Assembly: GCA_040217695.1 (NCBI GenBank)
Contig: JBEHWO010000402.1
Coordinates: 1-6,101 of the forward strand
Length of the DNA: 6,101 nt
Source of the DNA: CALARM01 sp040217695
Lineage (GTDB): Bacteria > Vulcanimicrobiota > SpSt-956 > JAKJGF01
Reading direction: 5' to 3'
The notes under the pieces are model-generated. The model was not told the DNA's origin and made no database searches. It worked only from the letters and a program-made list of their open reading frames with translations. The position numbers and the translations under genes are program-made. Positions within the stretch are counted from its first letter, which is position 1; the number at the start of each line of letters is the position of its first letter. Shown piece after piece: positions 1 to 4,862 of this stretch.

Positions 1-1
1 C

Positions 2-658
2 TCAATGAAAGAACTTACGGTGAAAGAAGAAACCGTTGACGATGTTCTGGAAGGATTAAAATTGCTTCAGAAAACAGAAGGAATAGACCCGGAAAAAATC
101 TTTATACTCGGTCACAGCCTGGGCGGTACCCTTATTCCGAAGATAGCAGTCCTTACTCCTGATGCAGCAGGTTTTATTATACTGGCAGGTGCGACACTAC
201 CACTTGAAGATAAAATTCTGGAACAGACAAATTATATTTACTCTCTTGACGGAAACATAAGCGATGATGAACAGGTAAAACTGGACGAAATAAAAAGAAT
301 TGTGGAAAAAATAAAAGCCTTAAATGAAAATTCACCGGAGGAAACACTCTATGGGGTATATCCGAAATACTGGCTTGATTTAAGAGCGTATAATATCTTA
401 GATACAGCAAAACAGATAAAACAGCCCCTGTTAATACTTCAGGGAGAAAGAGATTATCAGGTTACCATGGAAGATTTTAAACTCTGGAAATCAGCACTGG
501 AAGGTCGAAAAAATGTAGAATTTAAAACTTATCCTCTCCTTAATCACCTGTTTATAGAAGGAGAAGGTAAAAGCAGTCCCGATGAATACATGTACGGAGG
601 AAATATACCGGAATATATTATAAAAGATATTTCGGAGTGGATTAAAAAAGTGAAATAA
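2..658 (+). CDS. alpha/beta-hydrolase, C-terminal part (5' end outside window)
   Basis: Seen: the frame is open from the first bases to a TAA at 656-658. No ribosome site fits before the ATG at 5, and the hydrolase fold would lack its first strands, so the gene surely starts upstream. Counting from that ATG, the nucleophile elbow GHSLGG puts the catalytic Ser at residue 38, the likely acid is Asp150 (LQGERDYQ) and the likely base is His181 (LLNHLF), giving the expected order Ser-Asp-His. Known: the phrases TVKEETVDDV and ILAGATLPLEDKILEQ are typical of Firmicutes hydrolases often exported with an N-terminal DUF3887 domain. Inferred: an esterase or peptidase-like hydrolase, perhaps secreted; the substrate cannot be read from sequence. 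It ends 31 bp before the DUF169 gene with no hairpin terminator between, so co-transcription is possible. Confidence 0.9.
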   Translation, partial: SMKELTVKEETVDDVLEGLKLLQKTEGIDPEKIFILGHSLGGTLIPKIAVLTPDAAGFIILAGATLPLEDKILEQTNYIYSLDGNISDDEQVKLDEIKRIVEKIKALNENSPEETLYGVYPKYWLDLRAYNILDTAKQIKQPLLILQGERDYQVTMEDFKLWKSALEGRKNVEFKTYPLLNHLFIEGEGKSSPDEYMYGGNIPEYIIKDISEWIKKVK

Positions 659-674
659 ATAAAAAAATGAGGAA

Positions 675-681
675 AAGGAGG
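675..681 (+). promoter_or_regulatory. ribosome binding site of the DUF169 gene
   Basis: AAGGAGG, a near-perfect anti-16S match, ends 8 nt before the ATG at 690 and fixes that start. The spacer GAATTTTTTAT is also found just before the reverse transcriptase start and at 3195. Confidence 0.85.
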
Positions 682-689
682 AATTTTTT

Positions 690-1430
690 ATGAAATGGAA
701 AAACTGGTCAAAAAAATTAATGGATGTTCTCGGTCTGAAAAAAGAACCTGTCAGCATAACCTATACTGACAGCGTAAATTTTGAGGTGTCAAAAAAGAAA
801 GTGTGGGTCTGCGGAGCAATAGGTAAAGCTTCTGCAGGAGAAGTCATAGATCTTACGAAAGAAAATTCTTCCTGCGGCGGAGGTTCCCAGTATCTGGGTC
901 TGGGAGGATTTCGCCCTGAAGATATGAAAACACTGAGAGAATTCCTTATTGACGGAGAAAAACTTTACTCATGTCCTTCTGCAATACATCGTTCAATGGC
1001 TATGGCAAAAATAAAACCTCCCATGGGCATGGCAGAACATATCATATTTGCCCCGCTGAGCAAATCAGAATTAAAGCCAGATGTAGTAATATTCATATGT
1101 AATGCCTGGCAGGCAGCAAGACTGGTCCATCTTACCACTTTTGAAACAGGCCTGCCTATGGAATGTGACCCGTCAGGTTCACTGTGCAGGTCTGTCATTA
1201 CTTATCCACTGGTTACAGGAAAAGTAAATATATCCTTTGGAGATATTACTGCAAGAAAAATGGTAAGACTTTCCGAAGAGGAACTGTTTGTGACATTACC
1301 ATATATTCAGCTTCAATCTTCTACGGAATCTATTCCATTCTGCACTGCAGGTACAGCAAAAGGAAGGATACCTGATGCTATGAAGGAACTTATGAAACGG
1401 TCAGGAGGAGAAGTGCCTGAGTTATACTGA
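690..1430 (+). CDS. DUF169 family protein (COG2043-type)
   Basis: Seen: 246 residues, complete, with a strong ribosome site. The N-terminus LGLKKEPVSITYTD is followed by two cysteines (C41 in VWVCGAIG, C62 in SSCGGGSQYLGLGGF), then ICNAWQAARL and PMECDPSGSLCRSVITYPL. There is no signal peptide or membrane segment. Known: this pattern belongs to the DUF169 family (Pfam PF02596), about 220-260 residues long, common in archaea and anaerobic bacteria and without an established biochemical role. The conserved cysteines and glycine-rich stretch could bind a metal or cofactor, but that is a guess. Neighbours: the hydrolase gene lies 31 bp upstream and the sirtuin gene 81 bp downstream, separated by a decayed heptamer array. 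The stop lies in TACTGA, the same six bases that begin the mobile elements at 2815 and 3215. Confidence 0.88.
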   Translation: MKWKNWSKKLMDVLGLKKEPVSITYTDSVNFEVSKKKVWVCGAIGKASAGEVIDLTKENSSCGGGSQYLGLGGFRPEDMKTLREFLIDGEKLYSCPSAIHRSMAMAKIKPPMGMAEHIIFAPLSKSELKPDVVIFICNAWQAARLVHLTTFETGLPMECDPSGSLCRSVITYPLVTGKVNISFGDITARKMVRLSEEELFVTLPYIQLQSSTESIPFCTAGTAKGRIPDAMKELMKRSGGEVPELY

Positions 1431-1431
1431 G

Positions 1432-1492
1432 TGTGATGCGTGATGCGTAAAGCGTAAGAAACGTGAGAGATAAATTGTTTCCGCCCGTCACG
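1432..1492 (+). repeat. decayed CGTNACG heptamer array with shared box
   Basis: Seven-base units read TGTGATG, CGTGATG, CGTAAAG, CGTAAGA, then CGTGAGA after a two-base slip, with one intact CGTCACG at 1486-1492. Between them, 1470-1485 matches a box in the element at 3215: over 21 bases, AAATTGTTTCCGCCCGTCACG here differs at three positions from the copy at 3241-3261. This is a mutated, rearranged relative of the cores of the two elements downstream. It lies between the DUF169 stop and the sirtuin ribosome site. No terminal inverted repeat is recognisable apart from a possible TACTGA at 1425-1430. Confidence 0.65.
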
Positions 1493-1511
1493 ATAACAGA
1501 GGAAATTTATT

Positions 1512-2237
1512 ATGAAAAAAAATATTGAAAAATTACAGAAAGCTATAGAAGATTCAAATTATATTGTTGCTCTCACTGGTGCAGGTATATCTACAGGAGC
1601 AGGGATACCGGATTTTCGCGGGAAAGGCGGTATTTATTCAACAGGACGTTATGATCCTTACAAAACCTTCGATTATGACTATTTCAAGAAAGATCCGTCC
1701 CATTTTTTTAAATTTGCAAAAGATTTTATAGGACTTTATGATAAAATTGTACCCACACAGGGACATAAATTCCTGGCAGAACTTGAAGAAAAAGGTAAGC
1801 TAAAAACTATTATAACACAGAATATAGACGGCCTCCATCAAATGGCAGGTTCGAAACATGTCATAGAAGTTCATGGAGGCTTTACGACTTCTCACTGTAT
1901 TAAATGCAGGAAATTTTATGATTTTAACTGGCTGAAAGAAGAACTGGCACATAAAAATGAGTTAAGATGTTCCTGCGACGGTTTCGTCAAACCTGACATA
2001 GTATTTTTCGGAGAGCCGGTGGAAGGTATGCATACTGCCATGAGAGAAGCAGCAGAAGCAGATCTGTTTCTTGTCTTGGGTTCATCCCTTACTGTACAGC
2101 CTGCTTCATTACTGCCACAGGTAACGGAAGGAAAAGTCGTTATCATAAATATGGGTGAAGTAATGTTTCCGGAAAGAAAAACTTTTCTCACATTCGACTC
2201 TGATATAGATTCTGTCGTTAAAGAATTGCATATATGA
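1512..2237 (+). CDS. sirtuin, NAD-dependent protein deacylase (Sir2/CobB type)
   Basis: Role (family knowledge): removes acetyl or related acyl groups from protein lysines using NAD+, releasing nicotinamide and O-acyl-ADP-ribose, in the cytosol. Seen: 241 residues, the usual bacterial length. Motifs in order are GAGISTGAGIPDFRG (residues 23-37, NAD binding), TQNIDGLH (102-109), catalytic His121 in VHGG, a zinc site C129-x2-C132 with C153-x-C155, KPDIVFFGE (160-168) and GSSLTVQPA (190-198). All key residues are present, so it should be active. The start is set by an AGAGG ribosome site 9 nt before the ATG. Odd: GAGISTGAGIPDFRG resembles SIRT6/7-like spellings more than the usual STESGIPDFR, so acyl preference is open. 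The gene overlaps the next (GNAT) by ATGA, suggesting coupled expression of a deacylase and an acetyltransferase. Confidence 0.96.
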   Translation: MKKNIEKLQKAIEDSNYIVALTGAGISTGAGIPDFRGKGGIYSTGRYDPYKTFDYDYFKKDPSHFFKFAKDFIGLYDKIVPTQGHKFLAELEEKGKLKTIITQNIDGLHQMAGSKHVIEVHGGFTTSHCIKCRKFYDFNWLKEELAHKNELRCSCDGFVKPDIVFFGEPVEGMHTAMREAAEADLFLVLGSSLTVQPASLLPQVTEGKVVIINMGEVMFPERKTFLTFDSDIDSVVKELHI

Positions 2238-2797
2238 ATATTCAGGTTATTAAAACAGCAAGACTTGTAATGAGAATTTTAGACACAACATTTGCAAAAA
2301 AGGTATCAGATTTTCATATAAGAAACAGGGATTTTCATGAGAAATGGGATCCCCTGAGAGATGAATCATATTATACGAAGGAATATCATCGGAAAGAACT
2401 GGAAGATGAATTGCATAAGATAAATCATGGGATGATGTTTAAAGTCTGGTTTTTCAAAAAAGAAGATATGGACTTTGAAAAACCACTGGGTTACATTTCT
2501 TTCAGCAATATTATAAGGGGTTGTTTTCAATCCTGTCACCTTGGATATAAAATAGATAAGGAGGAAATAAATAAAGGTTATACTACGGAAGCACTCGGGG
2601 CAGGAATTGATTTTGTTTTCAAAAAGTTAAAACTTCACAGGATTGAAGCCAATATAATTCCGGGAAATATTCCCTCTTTCAGGGTTGTGGAAAAGCTGGG
2701 CTTCCTTAATGAAGGTATTTCGAAAAAATACCTCAGGATAAACGGTATCTGGAAGGATCATGTTCATATGGTTATTTTAAACGAAAACATGGAATAA
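2234..2797 (+). CDS. GNAT N-acetyltransferase, RimJ/RimL type
   Basis: Role (family knowledge): transfers acetyl from acetyl-CoA to an amine, either a protein N-terminus, a lysine or a small molecule; the substrate is unknown here. Seen: 187 residues, normal for the RimJ/RimL branch. The N-terminus (IKTARLVMRILDTTFAKKVSDF) is typical. The acetyl-CoA loop is NKGYTTEALGAGIDFVF (about residues 114-130), followed by HRIEANIIPGNIPSFRVVEKLGF, the second half of the GNAT core. Its ATG overlaps the sirtuin TGA (ATGA at 2234-2237) and no good ribosome site precedes it, so translation probably depends on stop-restart coupling. Odd: immediately after the stop a diverged copy of its last codons follows, interrupted by a mobile element. 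With the sirtuin it could form a writer/eraser pair, but this is inference from position only. Confidence 0.93.
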   Translation: MNIQVIKTARLVMRILDTTFAKKVSDFHIRNRDFHEKWDPLRDESYYTKEYHRKELEDELHKINHGMMFKVWFFKKEDMDFEKPLGYISFSNIIRGCFQSCHLGYKIDKEEINKGYTTEALGAGIDFVFKKLKLHRIEANIIPGNIPSFRVVEKLGFLNEGISKKYLRINGIWKDHVHMVILNENME

Positions 2798-2814
2798 GAT
2801 ATATCGGAATATCT

Positions 2815-2917
2815 TACTGACCTGAGCATAAGCATTTAATAAAAGTCTTCCTCCCGTCACGCGTTACGCGTTACGCGTCACGAGAGCATATATTTATTAT
2901 TTATGCTCACCTCAGTA
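2815..2917. mobile_element. MITE-like element A with TA target duplication
   Basis: Seen: the left end TACTGACCTGAGCATAA and the reverse complement of the right end TACTGAGGTGAGCATAA match at 15 of 17 bases. Both ends are TA, and removing 101 bases (the 99-bp body plus one TA) restores the interrupted GNAT-tail frame, which is direct evidence of insertion with TA duplication. Inside are a CTTCCTCCCGT box, four 7-bp CGTNACG units and a second hairpin, GAGCATA (2884-2890) with TATGCTC (2902-2908). It encodes nothing. Known: non-autonomous elements with TA duplication are usually moved by IS630/Tc1-mariner transposases; none is present here. The hairpins could also slow or end transcription after GNAT. 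Confidence 0.8.
2855..2882 (+). repeat. CGTNACG heptamer array, 4 units
   Basis: Four perfect tandem 7-mers, CGTCACG, CGTTACG, CGTTACG, CGTCACG, form the core of element A. Each unit is palindromic except its centre, so the array can fold in several registers. It is far more GC-rich than its surroundings. Confidence 0.9.
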
Positions 2918-2991
2918 AAATAAATGGCATCTGGCAGGCTCATGTTCATATGGTTATTTTAAACGAAAATATGGAATAAGGAGAGAATATT

Positions 2992-3138
2992 ATGAAAATA
3001 TCAAATAATCAACAGATATCCTTCTCTAAAATAGATCATCCGGTAGAAGCTTTTGTAACTCCTCCCAATGATACCCTTGCAGGTCTGCTTATGGATAAAC
3101 TCCCGAAAGACAGTATCGAGATCATTATGGCACTGTAA
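2992..3138 (+). CDS. small hypothetical protein, 48 residues
   Basis: I do not recognise it. Seen: ATG at 2992, TAA at 3136-3138, with an AAGGAG ribosome site at 2978-2983, 8 nt before the ATG, which is as good as those of the large genes. The protein (MKISNNQQISFSKI... ending DSIEIIMAL) is soluble-looking, has no cysteine, signal peptide or membrane segment, and has a proline-containing middle (VTPPND). The ribosome site touches the stop of the duplicated GNAT tail, so before the tail duplication and element insertion this ORF probably followed GNAT directly, as the last gene of the sirtuin-GNAT group. It may be a real small gene or the 5' remnant of a longer one. Codon use resembles its neighbours. 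Confidence 0.5.
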   Translation: MKISNNQQISFSKIDHPVEAFVTPPNDTLAGLLMDKLPKDSIEIIMAL

Positions 3139-3214
3139 AACAGAAAATTGTGTAGAATAACGAAAATTCTGCAGGAAAAATTAAATAATTAAACGAATTT
3201 TTTATTTATAAAAA
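3139..3214. other. AT-rich gap between small ORF and element B
   Basis: No gene, convincing promoter or strong hairpin is visible. It contains GAATTTTTTATTTAT at 3195-3209, an exact copy of the 15 bases around the reverse transcriptase start (3419-3433). The retron promoter is probably here or within the element, but no clear -35/-10 pair with proper spacing can be pointed to. Confidence 0.5.
3195..3209 (+). repeat. 15-bp direct repeat, left copy (right copy 3419-3433)
   Basis: GAATTTTTTATTTAT occurs here and again at 3419-3433, spanning the start region of the reverse transcriptase, 224 bp apart. Between them lie element B and the 12-bp inverted repeat. It is low-complexity, and a shorter form (GAATTTTTTAT) precedes the DUF169 start, so it may be only an AT-rich leader. 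Alternatively it marks a small duplication bracketing the retron leader. Confidence 0.6.
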
Positions 3215-3325
3215 TACTGACCTGAGCATAAGCATGTAATAAATTGCTTCCTCCCGTAACGCGTAACGCGTTACGGGTCACACGTCACGGGAATCAAATG
3301 TGAATTATTTATGCTTACGTCAGTA
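3215..3325. mobile_element. MITE-like element B, second copy, upstream of the retron
   Basis: Seen: begins TACTGACCTGAGCATAA and ends with the reverse complement of TACTGACGTAAGCATAA, matching at 15 of 17 bases, with TA at both outer ends as in element A. It shares with A the left end, AAGCAT-TAATAAA, the CTTCCTCCCGT box and the heptamer core. Internal folds include AAGCA (3230-3234) with TGCTT (3245-3249), and CCCGTAACGCG with CGCGTTACGGG (3253-3277) around a 3-base loop. The order (closing stem, small hairpin, long hairpin, closing stem) imitates a retron msr-msd RNA. However, copy A sits in an acetyltransferase tail with no reverse transcriptase and shows a TA target duplication, so a dispersed mobile repeat is the better reading. 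Confidence 0.72.
3255..3289 (+). repeat. CGTNACG heptamer array, 5 units
   Basis: Units are CGTAACG, CGTAACG, CGTTACG, the changed unit GGTCACA, then CGTCACG: five 7-mers in phase forming the core of element B. The unit order and central bases differ from the array at 2855, so the arrays change independently of the flanking inverted repeats. Confidence 0.88.
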
Positions 3326-3331
3326 ATTAAG

Positions 3332-3402
3332 AAAATATTCCTGTCAGTGTTCTGCAGTGTTACGGCGCAGGTGTTTTTTAACAGGTAACCCAGGAATATT
3401 TT
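3332..3402 (+). ncRNA. candidate retron RNA structure / leader hairpin
   Basis: Seen: AAAATATTCCTG (3332-3343) and CAGGAATATTTT (3391-3402) are a perfect 12-bp inverted repeat around 47 nt. The loop contains the direct repeat CAGTGTT-CTG-CAGTGTT (3345-3361), a small stem CTGC/GCAG (3352-3355 with 3367-3370), GTTAC/GTAAC (3359-3363 with 3385-3389) and TTTTTT at 3373-3378. It ends 29 nt before the likely RT start. Known: retron msr-msd RNA is normally encoded just upstream of the RT and closed by an a1/a2 inverted repeat. Against it: 71 nt is short for msr plus msd, and no branching-G context can be identified. It may instead be only the msd stem, or an attenuator-like leader. Unlike element B, it has no second copy in the window. 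Confidence 0.4.
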
Positions 3403-3431
3403 AAAGAAAGGGTCAGGTGAATTTTTTATTT

Positions 3432-4850
3432 ATGGAAGAAGAAAAAAACAAAATACCGGAAGATCTTAACTTGCTTTCTCCTGAAGATTTCAGAAAAAAA
3501 GTCTGGAGTGTTGAAGGGACAAAATTCCTCCTTTCCGAGATGACCCGTCTTGGATTCTGGCCCAGAGAGAGAACCTTTGAAGATTTACAGCCTCCCGATG
3601 AAACTGCCAGAAGGAGAGAACTTGAACAGGAAATAAATTCTCTCAGGGCTAAAATCGGGAAATACGGGAATGAAGAAAAAATCTTAAAACAGATAAGACA
3701 GCAGATGTGGGATGAAAGCAAACAGAAAAGATCAGAGAAAAAACTCCGGAAAGAACAGGAAAAAGCCGAAAAGAAAAGACTGTGGGAGGAAAAAAAGAAA
3801 GGTCTCATACTTTATCTGGGTCACGGAGTATCACAGGGACTGTCAGATGAAACATCTGATCATGGAAAACTACAGAATCTGGGATTGCCGGAGATTTCAA
3901 CGCCTGTAGAACTGGCAAAGTACATGGAAATAGAAATTTCAAAAGTCCGATGGCTTACCTACCACAGAAACTGCACTACCATGTCTCACTATCACAATTT
4001 TACCATACCCAAAAAAAGAGGAGGGACAAGGAAAATTTCTTCGCCCAAACCACTGCTTCGTAAAGCACAGAACTGGATAAAGGCAAATATTCTGGATAAA
4101 ATCCTACCGGAACCATGTGTCCACGGTTTTATAAAAGGTAAATCAATTATGTCAAATGCTACGGGACATATAGCAAATGACCTTGTAATAAATATGGATC
4201 TGAAAGACTTCTTCCCTACCATAAAGTTTAAAAGGGTAAAAGGCATGTTCCGTTCCTTCGGTTATTCGGAATCCGTATCAATAGTGTTATCTCTTCTCTG
4301 CACTGAACCTCCCAGAGAAAAGGTAAGCTATAAAGGAAAAATCTACGATGTTTCCCTGGGAGACAGAGAACTTCCCCAGGGAGCCTGCACAAGCCCTGCA
4401 ATTACAAATATCATATGCCGTCATATGGATATAAGGCTTAAAGGTAAAGCGGAAAGTCTGAGTTTCAACTATACGAGATATGCAGATGATCTCACGTTCT
4501 CCGGCAATTCAATGAAACATACAGGCAAACTCATTAAAGATATTACTTCCATAGTAAGCAATGAAGGTTTTGAAGTGCATCCCGATAAAACAAGGGTTTT
4601 TCATAAATCCAGAAGACAGGAAGTCACAGGTATTGTCGTAAACAGAAAACTTTCCGTAAGCAGGGATGAAATAAAGAAATTCAGAGCCATTCTTCATAAC
4701 TGTGAAAAACATGGCATTGAAAGCCAGAATAAAGAAAAACATCCGAATTTTATTGCCTATCTCAGAGGCTACTGCAGCTATATATCTATGGTAGACAGTG
4801 AAAAAGGAAAAAAATTCAGAGAACAGCTCGACAGGATTTCCGGCAGGTAA
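3432..4850 (+). CDS. retron reverse transcriptase, Mx162-like
   Basis: Role (family knowledge): reverse-transcribes the msd part of its non-coding RNA into branched msDNA primed from a 2'-OH of the msr; with a partner protein, retrons defend against phage. Seen, numbering from the ATG: 472 residues. Residues 1-125 form a charged extension with a Lys/Arg/Glu-rich probable coiled coil (about 55-125), then LGHGVSQGL and the RT core. Core motifs are IPKKRGGTRKISSPKP (192-207), NATGH (242-246, the retron NAxxH motif), MDLKDFFP with catalytic Asp256, LPQG (314-317), YADD (350-353) and VTGIVVN (398-404, the retron VTG motif). All catalytic residues are intact. RVKGMFRS, LLCTEPPRE and GFEVHPDKTRV closely recall the myxobacterial Mx162 enzyme (from memory). 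A GTG at 3417 would add five residues (MNFLF); the ATG is preferred. Codon use matches the neighbours, so there is no sign of very recent import. Confidence 0.95.
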   Translation: MEEEKNKIPEDLNLLSPEDFRKKVWSVEGTKFLLSEMTRLGFWPRERTFEDLQPPDETARRRELEQEINSLRAKIGKYGNEEKILKQIRQQMWDESKQKRSEKKLRKEQEKAEKKRLWEEKKKGLILYLGHGVSQGLSDETSDHGKLQNLGLPEISTPVELAKYMEIEISKVRWLTYHRNCTTMSHYHNFTIPKKRGGTRKISSPKPLLRKAQNWIKANILDKILPEPCVHGFIKGKSIMSNATGHIANDLVINMDLKDFFPTIKFKRVKGMFRSFGYSESVSIVLSLLCTEPPREKVSYKGKIYDVSLGDRELPQGACTSPAITNIICRHMDIRLKGKAESLSFNYTRYADDLTFSGNSMKHTGKLIKDITSIVSNEGFEVHPDKTRVFHKSRRQEVTGIVVNRKLSVSRDEIKKFRAILHNCEKHGIESQNKEKHPNFIAYLRGYCSYISMVDSEKGKKFREQLDRISGR

Positions 4851-4855
4851 GGAGG
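4849..4855 (+). promoter_or_regulatory. ribosome binding site overlapping the RT stop
   Basis: AAGGAGG uses the last two bases of the RT TAA stop and lies 7 nt before the ATG at 4863. This close arrangement indicates that RT and WGR protein are translated from one message, probably coupled. Confidence 0.85.
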
Positions 4856-4862
4856 GAGAGAC

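Larger units (their letters stand above)
2798..2979 (+). pseudogene. duplicated GNAT 3' tail, split by a mobile element
   Basis: Seen: 2798-2814 plus 2918-2979 code, once the inserted element and one TA are removed, for D-I-S-E-Y-L-K-I-N-G-I-W then QAHVHMVILNENME and a TAA at 2977-2979. The true GNAT ends (2714-2797) G-I-S-K-K-Y-L-R-I-N-G-I-W, KDHVHMVILNENME. The copy starts in frame right after the GNAT stop and is 81 bases long against 84 in the parent. The differences (one codon lost, K/E, R/K, K/Q, D/A) show it is not recent. It is either a tandem duplication of the gene end or the remnant of a second GNAT gene. It lacks a start and the acetyl-CoA motif, so it is non-functional. Confidence 0.85.

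Noticed and set aside
659..689. Terminator or promoter between the hydrolase and DUF169 genes
   Set aside because: Only 31 bp, with A-rich sequence and a ribosome site; no hairpin and no room for a full promoter.
965..1375. Other-frame ORFs within the DUF169 gene on both strands
   Set aside because: They lie inside a clear family gene and have no ribosome sites or recognisable domains.
2815..2917. Classical intrinsic terminator after GNAT
   Set aside because: The hairpins are strong, but no U-tract follows the stems; termination may be a side effect of the element, not its nature.
2855..3289. CRISPR-like repeats
   Set aside because: Heptamers are tandem with no spacers, and the two longer copies are only two, about 400 bp apart, with inverted ends; this is a mobile repeat, not an array.
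3417..3431. GTG at 3417 as the RT start
   Set aside because: It cannot be excluded, but the extra residues are MNFLF from the AT-rich leader repeat, which also occurs outside genes at 3195. The ATG at 3432 has AGGTG upstream at 12 nt, slightly long but acceptable.
3413..3808. Open frame of 131 codons on the minus strand, Ser/Phe-rich
   Set aside because: It is the complement of the lysine/glutamate-rich RT extension (AAA/GAA codons give TTT/TTC). There is no ribosome site or recognisable motif, and the + strand gene is certain.
3432..4850. Group II intron or DGR reverse transcriptase
   Set aside because: There is no maturase or HNH domain after the RT core, no intron RNA domain V sequence was noticed, and no template/variable repeat pair is present. 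NATGH and VTGIVVN motifs plus a WGR partner indicate a retron.
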